From: Tenacibaculum finnmarkense
GTDB taxonomy: Bacteria; Bacteroidota; Bacteroidia; Flavobacteriales; Flavobacteriaceae
Length of the DNA stretch: 50,996 nt
NCBI RefSeq assembly: GCF_900239185.1
Contig: NZ_OENA01000008.1
Location: 1-50,996, forward strand
Direction: 5' to 3'
Each line of letters begins with the position of its first letter. Position 1 is the stretch's first letter. The position numbers and the translations under genes are program-made. Under the pieces are notes generated by a model. The model was not told where the DNA came from. It saw only the letters and a list, made by a program, of their open reading frames with translations, and made no database searches. Below, piece by piece: positions 34,583-42,659 of this stretch.

Positions 34583-34883
34583 TTTGAAGAGTTTTAAAAA
34601 ATTAATTATAAATTAAAAGGGGCTATTTAAACTATTATATTTTTGATAAAAAAACAGTAAAAAGCCACCATACAAGTAGCAAATATATAAAAAATTAGCG
34701 CGTAAAGTATTTTTACCGCAACAAAAACAATTGTTTATTGTAAAAATCATACAAAAAACACCCTAATCATATTAAAACAGCGGGATACTCATTTACAAGG
34801 GCATATCAAAGAATTGCAATTGTCATCATTTTTTAAAAAGAATTGAAAGATATTAATTGTATTTTTATTGAAATTTTACACAA
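34583..34883. other. Divergent intergenic region
   Basis: 301 bp between the M43 peptidase and peptide-ABC genes. Apart from one -7 element for the leftward gene, I see no ORF, strong hairpin or repeat. A TTTTTACCGCAAC string (34710-34722) resembles the ACCGCAAT motifs at the left end of the window, of unknown meaning. Confidence 0.5.
34680..34687 (-). promoter_or_regulatory. -7 element of the M43 peptidase gene
   Basis: TATATTTG on the minus strand, a perfect TAnnTTTG, giving a leader of roughly 90 nt. No clear -33 TTTG is seen. Confidence 0.4.
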
Positions 34884-36545
34884 ATGCTTCAAGTTAAAAA
34901 TTTAGAAATAAGTTTTAAAAACGCCGCTTCCGTTATTCAAGAAGTTTCTTTTAATGTACAACAAACCCAAATACTAGGTATTGTAGGCGAAAGTGGTAGT
35001 GGAAAATCAATAACATCTTTAGCTATTTTAGGCTTATTGCCCAAATATGCTACAATAACAGGCGAAATTTTATTTAAAGAACAAAATGTTTTAAATTATA
35101 AAAATAGCGATTTTCAAAAAATTAGAGGCAGCGAAATAGCCATGATTTTCCAAGAACCAATGAGTTCTTTAAACCCAACATTAACCTGTGGTTTTCAAGT
35201 TGCTGAGGTCTTAGAATTGCATACTAATTTATCTAAAAAAGAGATAAAACAAGCCGTAATTTTACTTTTTGAAAAGGTTAAACTACCACGACCAAACGCT
35301 ATTTTCAATGCCTATCCGCATCAAATTAGTGGCGGACAAAAACAACGTGTCATCATTGCGATGGCAATCGCCTGTAAACCCCAACTTTTAATTGCTGATG
35401 AGCCTACAACAGCGTTAGATGTTACGGTTCAGAAAGAAATAATTGCACTTTTAAAAGAACTACAACAGGAATATAAAATGGGCATTATTTTTATTTCTCA
35501 CGATTTAGGCTTGGTATCAGAAATTGCCGATACCGTAGTAGTTATGCGCAAAGGAAAAGTAGTGGAACAAGGCGCAACAAAAGAGCTATTTTTACATCCG
35601 AAGGAAAATTATACCAAGGCATTAATCAAGTCAAAACCAACCCTAAAAAAACGCTTTAAAATATTACCGACCGTTATTGATTTTATCAAAAATACCGTAA
35701 AAACCGAAGTATATACCGATGAAGAACGCAAGAATTTTCATCAGAAAATATACAAACAAACACCACTTTTAGAAATTAAAAATTTACACAAAGAATATGT
35801 ATCAAAAGTGGGTTGGTTTTCAAAAACAACTGTTGTAAAGGCAGTAAATGATGTTTCTTTTAACATTTACCAAGGCGAAACTGTTGGGTTGGTTGGCGAA
35901 AGTGGCTGCGGAAAAACAACACTTGGCAGCAGTATTTTACAGTTAGAAAAAGCAACTTCAGGGCAAATAATTTATAAAGGAGAAGATATTACAAGGCTTT
36001 CTAAAAAAGCCTTAAAAAAATTGCGAAAAGATATCCAAATTATATTTCAAGATCCTTTTTCATCGTTAAACCCACGAATTACCGTAGGAAATGCAATTGT
36101 CGAACCGATGAAAGTACACAATATTTTAAACTCCTTTAAAGAACGCAAAGAATATGTGCTTAATTTATTAGAAAAAGTGGGCTTAGAAAAAGCGCATTTT
36201 TACCGATATCCACATGAATTTTCTGGCGGACAGCGACAACGAATCGGAATTGCCAGAACCATCGCTTTACAACCAAAATTAATTATTTGTGATGAATCGG
36301 TTTCTGCCTTAGATGTATCGGTACAAGCACAGGTTTTAAATTTATTAAACGAGTTAAAAGCCGAATTTAATTTTACATATTTGTTTATTTCTCATGATTT
36401 ATCGGTCGTAAAATATATGTCAGATCAGTTGGTTGTTATGAACAAAGGACAAATAGAAGAAATTGCTGATGCCGATGAAATTTATAACAATCCTAAAACA
36501 AGCTATACAAAAACATTGATTGCAGCAATACCAAAAGGTTTGTAA
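34884..36545 (+). CDS. Peptide ABC transporter ATPase, fused double cassette
   Basis: A 553-residue protein with two ABC ATPase domains in one chain, as in E. coli YejF or fused DppD-DppF. NBD1: Walker A GESGSGKS (35-42), Q-loop FQEPMSSLNPTL, signature ISGGQKQR, Walker B LLIADEPTTALD. NBD2: Walker A GESGCGKT (from 338), FQDPFSSLNPRI, FSGGQRQR, LIICDESVSALD, where the usual Pro after the catalytic Glu is Ser. The SSLNP Q-loop is typical of oligopeptide/dipeptide and nickel importers. No permease or binding-protein gene lies next to it, so the membrane partners must be elsewhere. Start ATG 34884. Confidence 0.92.
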   Translation: MLQVKNLEISFKNAASVIQEVSFNVQQTQILGIVGESGSGKSITSLAILGLLPKYATITGEILFKEQNVLNYKNSDFQKIRGSEIAMIFQEPMSSLNPTLTCGFQVAEVLELHTNLSKKEIKQAVILLFEKVKLPRPNAIFNAYPHQISGGQKQRVIIAMAIACKPQLLIADEPTTALDVTVQKEIIALLKELQQEYKMGIIFISHDLGLVSEIADTVVVMRKGKVVEQGATKELFLHPKENYTKALIKSKPTLKKRFKILPTVIDFIKNTVKTEVYTDEERKNFHQKIYKQTPLLEIKNLHKEYVSKVGWFSKTTVVKAVNDVSFNIYQGETVGLVGESGCGKTTLGSSILQLEKATSGQIIYKGEDITRLSKKALKKLRKDIQIIFQDPFSSLNPRITVGNAIVEPMKVHNILNSFKERKEYVLNLLEKVGLEKAHFYRYPHEFSGGQRQRIGIARTIALQPKLIICDESVSALDVSVQAQVLNLLNELKAEFNFTYLFISHDLSVVKYMSDQLVVMNKGQIEEIADADEIYNNPKTSYTKTLIAAIPKGL

Positions 36546-36599
36546 CTTTTTTCAAACCTATATTAATGGTATATTGCAGCGTTAAAAAAACAAAAAAAT

Positions 36600-37616
36600 A
36601 TGAAAATTATAGTTCCAATGGCAGGAATCGGGTCGCGTTTAAGACCTCATAGTTTAACAACTCCAAAACCATTAACCGTTATTGCAGGGAAACCAATTGT
36701 ACAGCGTTTGGTGGAAGATATTACCGCAGTTGTAAACCAACCTATTGATGAAATTGCCTTTATTATTGGAAGTACTGCCAAGGGGTTTCCTTCGGATACT
36801 AAAGATAAATTAATAGCAATTGCTGAAAGTTTAGGTGCTAAGGGTTCTGTATTTGTTCAAGAAGAAGCCTTAGGAACTGCACACGCAATTTACTGTGCTA
36901 AAGAAGCCTTAAACGGATCTTGTGTAGTCGCTTTTGCTGATACTTTATTTAAAGCAGATTTTACTTTAGATGCCAATGCTGATGGTGCTATTTGGGTAAA
37001 ACAAGTGGAAGACCCAAGTGCTTTTGGTGTGGTAAAATTAAATGATGGTTTTATTACTGATTTTGTTGAAAAACCAAAAGAATTTGTTTCTGATTTAGCA
37101 ATTATCGGAATTTATTATTTTAAAGATGGTGATAAACTTCGCGAAGAAATTAAGTATTTAATTGATAATGATATCAGACCTTCTGGTGAATTTCAATTAA
37201 CAGAAGTTTTAGAATCTTTAAAACAACAAGGCGCTAAATTTATCCCTGGAAAAGTAGATGCTTGGATGGATTGTGGTAAAAAAGATCCAACGGTTGATAC
37301 TAACAAACAAGTGTTAGGTTTTGAACAAGCCGATGGTAATAATTTAGTTTCTGATGATGTTATTTTAGAAAATTCAGAAATTATTCAGCCTTGTTATGTG
37401 GGTAAAAATGTAATTTTAAAAAATACTAAAATAGGACCTTATGTTTCTATTGGTGAAAATAGTATTGTTGAAAATTCAACGATTGAAAATTCATTAATCC
37501 AAACAAATGTTCGTATTCAAAATGCAACATTAAACAATGCAATGATTGGTAATCATGCCAAATATAATGCTAATTATACATCAGTAAGTATAGGTGATTA
37601 TACAGATCTTACATAA
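36600..37616 (+). CDS. Sugar-1-phosphate nucleotidylyltransferase
   Basis: A 338-residue NTP-transferase: GIGSRLRPHSLTTPKPL (about 9-25) is the nucleotide-binding signature, GTAHAIYCAKEAL and VAFADTLF follow, with GEFQLTEVLE in the sugar-binding region. The last third (about 250-338) shows hexapeptide-like repeats (NSIVENSTIENSLIQTNVRI) of a left-handed beta-helix. This architecture fits RmlA- or GlmU-like enzymes making NDP-sugars for cell-surface glycans. Which sugar is unclear, and no glycan gene is adjacent. It heads a plus-strand series with the TPR, DUF4292-like and EnvC-like genes. Confidence 0.88.
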   Translation: MKIIVPMAGIGSRLRPHSLTTPKPLTVIAGKPIVQRLVEDITAVVNQPIDEIAFIIGSTAKGFPSDTKDKLIAIAESLGAKGSVFVQEEALGTAHAIYCAKEALNGSCVVAFADTLFKADFTLDANADGAIWVKQVEDPSAFGVVKLNDGFITDFVEKPKEFVSDLAIIGIYYFKDGDKLREEIKYLIDNDIRPSGEFQLTEVLESLKQQGAKFIPGKVDAWMDCGKKDPTVDTNKQVLGFEQADGNNLVSDDVILENSEIIQPCYVGKNVILKNTKIGPYVSIGENSIVENSTIENSLIQTNVRIQNATLNNAMIGNHAKYNANYTSVSIGDYTDLT

Positions 37617-38592
37617 AAATAGCAAGCCAAAAAAAGGAAAGACAATAGCACAACACGTGCTATTGCCTTTTTTCTTGTTGTTTTTTACATTATTCTTAAA
37701 CGCGCAGCACAGCACTACTTCAACAATTGCTAGCGGTAAAAAAGACAACAGTTTATTTGAAAATAATTTTTTTAAAGCGCTTTCTCAAAAAGCACTTTTT
37801 AATCATAAAAAAGCCATTGAATATTTAAATAACTGCAATGAATTACTACCTAATAATGAAGCAGTTTTTTTTGAACTTTCTAAAAACAACCTAAAATTAG
37901 GTAGATACATTGAGGCTTTAGAATATATTGAATTAGGCCTACATATAGCTCCCGATAATTTATGGATGCTAACACATAAGGTTACTATTTTAAAAAAAAT
38001 GGCTAATTTTGAAAATGCAATTGAAGTACAAGAAAAAATTGCAAAAACACATCCGAAGAAAAAACAAGAATTAGTCTATCTTCATTTAAAAAATAGCGAT
38101 ATTTTAGGTGCAAAAAGAGTTTTATTAGAGTTAAAAGAGGCTAAATTATTAAATTCAAGGTTACAGAAAATTTTAAAAAGGCTCGAAGAAAATCAAAAAA
38201 ATAATAAAACAACAATTAAAAAACAGCCTAAAAAATTAGCAAACACTACTATCGGAGCTGTTTTTGAAAACGAAAAATCATTTAAAAACTTACGGCCTTT
38301 ATTACTGAAATTAGCCACAAATAAACACATCGATTTACTAAAATACAGTACTCAGGGTGTAGCCTTATTTCCTGCACAGCCTTTTGTTTATTTAATGAAT
38401 GGGAAAGCGTTAAACAACAATAAAAAGCATAAAAAAGCATTACAAAGTTTGCAAAACGGCATTGATTTTGTAATTGATAATCCTCAAATTGAAGCAAAAT
38501 TTTATTTAGAAATGGCAAGAGCTTATAAAAGTTTGAAACAGCTTAAAAAAGCCGCTGATTTTAAAAATAAAGCCGCTAAAATTTTAAAATAA
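37594..38592 (+). CDS. Secreted/periplasmic TPR protein
   Basis: Up to 332 residues. A hydrophobic segment, LLPFFLLFFTLFLNAQ, is a signal peptide, followed by tetratricopeptide helices (about 50-160 and 230-330; for example KAIEYLNNCNELLPNNEA) split by a lysine-rich linker. It is the first of the TPR/DUF4292-like/EnvC-like trio that is common in Flavobacteriaceae, and likely works in the cell envelope. The start is unclear: GTG at 37594 overlaps the upstream gene by 23 bp and gives a 21-residue basic N-region; GTG at 37657 lies within a terminator-like hairpin. No ATG precedes the signal peptide. Confidence 0.78.
   Translation: MIIQILHKNSKPKKGKTIAQHVLLPFFLLFFTLFLNAQHSTTSTIASGKKDNSLFENNFFKALSQKALFNHKKAIEYLNNCNELLPNNEAVFFELSKNNLKLGRYIEALEYIELGLHIAPDNLWMLTHKVTILKKMANFENAIEVQEKIAKTHPKKKQELVYLHLKNSDILGAKRVLLELKEAKLLNSRLQKILKRLEENQKNNKTTIKKQPKKLANTTIGAVFENEKSFKNLRPLLLKLATNKHIDLLKYSTQGVALFPAQPFVYLMNGKALNNNKKHKKALQSLQNGIDFVIDNPQIEAKFYLEMARAYKSLKQLKKAADFKNKAAKILK
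37632..37673 (+). terminator. Terminator-like hairpin inside the 5' end of the TPR gene
   Basis: CAATAGCAC (37643-37651) pairs exactly with GTGCTATTG (37657-37665), followed by CCTTTTTTCTT and preceded by AAAAAAAGG. It is 27 bp past the nucleotidyltransferase stop, but inside the reading frame of the next gene. Confidence 0.7.
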
Positions 38593-38616
38593 TTTTTTTT
38601 CAACATTATAATATTT

Positions 38617-39387
38617 ATGAAATACCTTGTAGTACTTAGTTTCTTTTTTTTAAGTTTTACGGCCTGTAAATCAAGTAAAAACTTAACGAATAATTCAACA
38701 ACAATTAAAGAAATATCAGCAAGAAAGGTAGCTAAAAAACACATTGCCGCTAATTTTGATGAAAAAACAATTGATGCTCGTTTAAAAGTAAACTACAGCA
38801 CAACAAAAGAAAAAGTAGGGCTTTCTGTTCGAATGAAAATAGAAAAAGGCGAAGTTATTTGGCTAAAAGGTGTTAAATTTATTACTATTTTTAAAGCAAA
38901 AATTACCCCTACAAGAGTGCAATTTTATTCGCCATTTTATAAAAATTATTTTGATGGAGATTTTAAAATGCTTCAAAAATTATTAGGAACAGCTATTAAT
39001 TTTGAACAGCTACAAAATATGTTATTAGGGCAGTCGTTATTAAACGTAAAAAATAGAAGACAAAAAGTAGTTATTACTAATAAAGCATACCAGCTTTCGC
39101 CTAAAAAACAATCAGAATTATTTGATATCTTTTTTCAGGTAAACCCGCTGCATTATAAACTGAACAAACAATCAATTGTAAATACTGCTAAAAAACAACG
39201 TTTAGAGATTAAATACCCTAGTTATTCAACAAATAATGGTGTTTTATTTCCTAAGAAAATAATCATAAACGCGAAACAAAACCAAGCACTTACTGCAATT
39301 GATATTACTACGCGTTCGGTAAATTTTAACACCAAACTAAACATTAATTTTAGCATACCAAAAGGCTATAAAGAAATTAAATTATAA
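38617..39387 (+). CDS. DUF4292-like lipoprotein
   Basis: A 256-residue lipoprotein: signal MKYLVVLSFFFLSFTA then Cys 17. The body is all beta-strand with patterns such as GLSVRMKIEKGEVIWLKG and YSPFYKNYFDGDFKM, followed by a beta-rich half ending FSIPKGYKEIKL. This resembles LolA/LolB-like folds, and in Bacteroidota DUF4292 proteins sit beside an EnvC-like gene, as here. The next gene overlaps its stop by one base (TAATG), so coupling is clear. A role in outer-membrane lipoprotein or murein hydrolase control is inference. Confidence 0.8.
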   Translation: MKYLVVLSFFFLSFTACKSSKNLTNNSTTIKEISARKVAKKHIAANFDEKTIDARLKVNYSTTKEKVGLSVRMKIEKGEVIWLKGVKFITIFKAKITPTRVQFYSPFYKNYFDGDFKMLQKLLGTAINFEQLQNMLLGQSLLNVKNRRQKVVITNKAYQLSPKKQSELFDIFFQVNPLHYKLNKQSIVNTAKKQRLEIKYPSYSTNNGVLFPKKIIINAKQNQALTAIDITTRSVNFNTKLNINFSIPKGYKEIKL

Positions 39388-40817
39388 TGAAAAAAATTGT
39401 TTTATATCTTTCCTTTTTATGCTTCGTTTTATGGAGTTTTTCTTCGTTTAGCCAAGAAAGGAAAACCCTTGAAAGAAAACATAAGAAGTTAAAAAATGAA
39501 ATTAAACAGATTAATCATTTATTATTTGAAACCAAAAAAGAAAAAGGTGATGCCTTAGATGATTTAAAAGATTTAACACAAAAAATTGACACCAGAGCTC
39601 AGTTAATTAAAGTGATTGAATTGGAATCTCAGAAAATTTCTAAAGAAATAAACAATAATCAAAAGCAGTTAAACAGCTATAACAAACAACTTAAAAGCTT
39701 AAAAGAAGCATATACAAATATGGTTGTAAAAACCTATAAAAGTAGGTCTTTACAAAGTAAAACAATGTTTTTGCTATCTTCTGAAAGCTTTTATCAGGCG
39801 TATAAACGCTTAAAATATATGCAGCAATATAATGAGTATCGGAAAAATCAAGGGCTCGCAATTATTGTCAAACTAAATGAAATTAAGAAGATTAACAACG
39901 CATTAATTCAGAAGAAAAAGAAAAAAGAAGTATTAATTTCTGATGAAAAATCACAAAAATCAGCTATTGAAACCGATAAAAAAACCCAAGAAACCTTAGT
40001 TACTAAAATTAAAGGAGCTGAAAAAAAGTACAAACAAAATTTACGCAGTAAAATAAAAGAAGAAAAACAAATTACAGCCCGTATTGATAAGTTAATTTTA
40101 CGTGAAATAGCGAAAGCTAATCGAAAAAAACGAGCAATAGCCAAAGCAAAAGCACTTGCAAAAGCCAAAAGAAGAAAAAAAGCACGACTCAAAGCAATTA
40201 CTGACGCAAGAAAAAGAGCAAATAAACTTGCTGATAAAAAAGAAAGAGAAATTGCGCTTCAAAAAGCGAGAGAACTTGCCGAAACAACAAAAAAAGAAAT
40301 TGCAGCTGCCAATAAAAAAGCAAAAGAGAAAGAACTCGCTAGTAAAAATGAAAAGGAAAAAACAGCAAACAGCTTTGTTTTAGATGCTGATGAAAAGAAA
40401 TTATTACACAACTTCGAACAAAATAAAGGGAATTTACCTTGGCCTGTAAAAGGAATTATTACCCGAAAATATGGCGTACAACCACATCCGACATTTTCAG
40501 GAATTAATATTAATAGCCCTGGTTTACACATTGTAACCAAGGTAAATACAGATGCTAAAAGTATTTTTAATGGTAAAGTACTTGCTATACAATCACAGTC
40601 TGGTGGTAAAAAATCGGTATTAATACAGCACGCTAATTATATATCGGCATATAACAATCTTGAAAAGGTGTATGTAACAAAAGGCACGCTCATAAAAACT
40701 GGCGATAAAATAGGAAAGGTTTTTACCAATAAAATTTCAGGAAAAACCAAGTTACTTTTTGTTTTATTTAAAGATACCGCAAAATTAAACCCCGCAAAAT
40801 GGATTCGCAAAAAATAA
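39387..40817 (+). CDS. EnvC-like murein hydrolase activator (degenerate M23)
   Basis: A 476-residue periplasmic protein: signal peptide (1-22, ending SSFSQ), a long coiled coil (about 25-330, extremely rich in Lys/Glu/Ala, with KAKALAKAKRRKKA) and a C-terminal LytM/M23 fold (about 350-474). In the LytM domain the expected zinc-ligand motifs are altered: HPTFSGININSPG in place of H-x3-D, and LLFVLFKD in place of H-x-H. It should therefore be catalytically dead, like E. coli EnvC, which activates amidases at the division septum together with FtsEX. Start ATG 39387, overlapping the upstream stop. Confidence 0.88.
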   Translation: MKKIVLYLSFLCFVLWSFSSFSQERKTLERKHKKLKNEIKQINHLLFETKKEKGDALDDLKDLTQKIDTRAQLIKVIELESQKISKEINNNQKQLNSYNKQLKSLKEAYTNMVVKTYKSRSLQSKTMFLLSSESFYQAYKRLKYMQQYNEYRKNQGLAIIVKLNEIKKINNALIQKKKKKEVLISDEKSQKSAIETDKKTQETLVTKIKGAEKKYKQNLRSKIKEEKQITARIDKLILREIAKANRKKRAIAKAKALAKAKRRKKARLKAITDARKRANKLADKKEREIALQKARELAETTKKEIAAANKKAKEKELASKNEKEKTANSFVLDADEKKLLHNFEQNKGNLPWPVKGIITRKYGVQPHPTFSGININSPGLHIVTKVNTDAKSIFNGKVLAIQSQSGGKKSVLIQHANYISAYNNLEKVYVTKGTLIKTGDKIGKVFTNKISGKTKLLFVLFKDTAKLNPAKWIRKK

Positions 40818-40827
40818 AGATAAACAC

Positions 40828-41862
40828 ATGAAAAATTCAGCAAATTTTATCATCATAATTGGTGTTATTATAGCAACTTTAGTTATTGGTAAAGGAATTA
40901 TAATTCCATTTATTTTTGCCTTAATTTTTTGGTTTCTAACTCGTGAAATTCGTAAGAACATTTATAAAATACCCTTTGCTAAAAAATTCATTCCTATTTG
41001 GTTGAGCAATGTTTTTGTATTTACTATTATTATTTTCAGTTTTAGTTTTATGTCTGAAATTATTACCAATAGTATTGTTGATTTATCTACTTCCTATTCA
41101 AAATATGAACCTAATATTGATGTTGTTATAAAAAACTTAAACAATTATTTTCATATTGATATTATCAAATCAGCTAAATTAATTGTTGGTGATTTTAACT
41201 ATGGAGCTGTTTTAGCAGAAACAGCAAACGCTATTAGTAGCTTACTTGGTGATACTTTTATGATTATAATCTATGCCTTATTTATGTTTTTAGAAGAAAG
41301 TAGCTTCAAGAAAAAACTTCATAAATTATTTAGCGGAAAAGACACTAAAAATACTAGCATCCAATTTATTTTATCTAAAATTGAAGTTTCTATATCAAAT
41401 TATCTTCGATTAAAAACTTATGTAAGTTTGCTTACCGGTATTTTAAGTTACTTTATTTTGCTATTAATGGGTGTCGATAGTGCTCCTTTTTGGGCTTTTT
41501 TAATTTTTTTATTAAACTATATTCCAACTATTGGTTCATTAATTGCCACCATTTTCCCTGCCGTATTTAGCTTAATTCAATTTGGAGAACTTTCGCCATT
41601 TTTAATTGTATTAATTGCCGTTGGCGCGGTTCAGGTAATTGTTGGTAACTTTATAGAACCTAAAGTTTTTGGAAAATCATTAAATTTAAGCCCTTTGGTA
41701 ACCATTTTATCTTTAGCTATTTGGGGTAAAATATGGGGTGTTACGGGCATGGTTTTAAGTGTGCCAATTACCGTAATTATGATTATTGTTTTCTCTCAAT
41801 TTGAAAGAACAAAAACAGTGGCTATCTTTTTATCTGAAAACGGAGAAATTGATACAATATAA
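40828..41862 (+). CDS. AI-2E family transporter/permease
   Basis: A 344-residue polytopic membrane protein with about seven or eight hydrophobic helices in two clusters, an N-terminal pair and a C-terminal block. The family segment LNYIPTIGSLIATIFPAVFS, followed by GNFIEPKVFGKSLNLSPLV, is diagnostic. Despite the name (AI-2 exporter), most members transport other small solutes or act as Na+/H+ antiporters, so the substrate is unknown. It begins 10 bp after the EnvC-like gene and may be part of the same operon. A terminator follows. Confidence 0.9.
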   Translation: MKNSANFIIIIGVIIATLVIGKGIIIPFIFALIFWFLTREIRKNIYKIPFAKKFIPIWLSNVFVFTIIIFSFSFMSEIITNSIVDLSTSYSKYEPNIDVVIKNLNNYFHIDIIKSAKLIVGDFNYGAVLAETANAISSLLGDTFMIIIYALFMFLEESSFKKKLHKLFSGKDTKNTSIQFILSKIEVSISNYLRLKTYVSLLTGILSYFILLLMGVDSAPFWAFLIFLLNYIPTIGSLIATIFPAVFSLIQFGELSPFLIVLIAVGAVQVIVGNFIEPKVFGKSLNLSPLVTILSLAIWGKIWGVTGMVLSVPITVIMIIVFSQFERTKTVAIFLSENGEIDTI

Positions 41863-41865
41863 AAA

Positions 41866-41906
41866 AGATTAGCCTGCTTAAAATTTTTAAACAGGCTATT
41901 TTTTTA
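41866..41906. terminator. Bidirectional terminator
   Basis: TAGCCTG (41870-41876) pairs with CAGGCTA (41892-41898), with an AAAAAA run on the left and T8 on the right, between convergent genes. Confidence 0.8.
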
Positions 41907-41930
41907 TAATTATCATAAAATTTCACAAAA

Positions 41931-42452
41931 CTATTCTTCTTTACCTAAAAATAATGCTTTGAGTTCTGTTGCTTCTTTCGGATCTAATTTCCCTGCTAAA
42001 ACCAAGCTTAATTGTTTTCGACGTAAAGCCCCTTCAAAACGCTTTTTTTCTAAATCAGTTTCTGGAACAATAGGCGCTACTGGCACAGGTCTTCCTGTTT
42101 CATCTACTGCAACAAAAGTATAAATTCCTTCATTTACCTTTGTTTTTACCCCTGACTGACGGTCTTCTGTCCAAACATCTACATAAATTTCCATAGATGA
42201 TTTAAAGGCTCTTGAAACTTTTGCTTCTACAGTAACAACGCTTCCCACAGGCACTGCTTTTGAAAAAGCCACATGGTTTACCGAAGCGGTAACCACAATT
42301 CTTCTTGAATGACGGCGTGCCGCAATACTACAGGCTCTGTCCATACGAGCCAATAATTCTCCTCCAAAAAGATTGTCTAAATAATTTGTTTCTCCTGGTA
42401 AAACAAGGTCGGTTAATACCGTTAATGATTCTATGGGTGTTTTAGCTGTCAT
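41931..42452 (-). CDS. Acyl-CoA thioesterase (YciA-type hotdog)
   Basis: A 173-residue hotdog-fold thioesterase that hydrolyses acyl-CoA to free acid and CoA. Motifs: NYLDNLFGGELLARMDRACSI (conserved Asn, Gly and Asp of the active site), VTASVNHVAFSKAVPVGSVV, and NEGIYTFVAVDETGRPVPV. A 40-residue helical tail follows the single hotdog domain. The frame opens with TTG-ATG; ATG at 42452 is preferred. A TATCTTTG element lies 17-24 bp upstream. Convergent with the AI-2E gene and divergent from the TonB receptor. Confidence 0.9.
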   Translation of the reverse strand: MTAKTPIESLTVLTDLVLPGETNYLDNLFGGELLARMDRACSIAARRHSRRIVVTASVNHVAFSKAVPVGSVVTVEAKVSRAFKSSMEIYVDVWTEDRQSGVKTKVNEGIYTFVAVDETGRPVPVAPIVPETDLEKKRFEGALRRKQLSLVLAGKLDPKEATELKALFLGKEE

Positions 42453-42468
42453 CAATTAAATTTTTATA

Positions 42469-42476
42469 CAAAGATA
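42469..42476 (-). promoter_or_regulatory. -7 element of the thioesterase gene
   Basis: TATCTTTG (minus strand) fits TAnnTTTG, 17 bp before the start codon. No clear -33 box. Confidence 0.42.
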
Positions 42477-42567
42477 TACATAAAGCTAAAAAGTAGATTA
42501 TTTAACTATTGATTATTTACCTACTTTATAACGACTGATTTATAAATAGATACAACTTTATCGACTT

Positions 42568-42592
42568 TTTATTTAAAACTAATCTAAATAAA
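42568..42592. promoter_or_regulatory. Fur-box-like palindrome upstream of the iron operon
   Basis: TTTATTTA (42568-42575) and TAAATAAA (42585-42592) form an exact 8-bp inverted repeat; the right half reads AATCTAAATAA. It ends 3 bp before the -33 TTTG of the receptor promoter. The palindrome is seen; Fur binding is inferred from the iron-uptake operon. A second AATCTAAATAA half-site lies at 42644-42654. Confidence 0.55.
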
Positions 42593-42594
42593 CT

Positions 42595-42625
42595 TTTGAA
42601 GTTTGATTTCTAGTTAATACTTTTG
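42595..42625 (+). promoter_or_regulatory. Promoter of the TonB receptor/iron operon
   Basis: TTTG (42595-42598), exactly 19 nt, TACTTTTG (42618-42625): both elements match the Bacteroidota consensus. The leader is about 30 nt, and the TTG start codon is at 42660. Flanked by the Fur-like palindrome upstream and half-site downstream. Confidence 0.72.
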
Positions 42626-42637
42626 TTGAAGTAAATT

Positions 42638-42654
42638 TTATTAAATCTAAATAA
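42638..42654. promoter_or_regulatory. Second Fur-box-like half-site
   Basis: TTATT and AATAA flank AAATCTA, repeating the AATCTAAATAA of the upstream site. It lies between the -7 element and the receptor start codon, where a bound repressor could block transcription. Confidence 0.4.
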
Positions 42655-42659
42655 GTAAA

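Noticed and set aside
39908..40540. Antisense ORFs over the EnvC-like coiled coil
   Set aside because: Low-complexity A/K-rich codons in the real gene read as F/L-rich frames on the other strand; no start context or homology.
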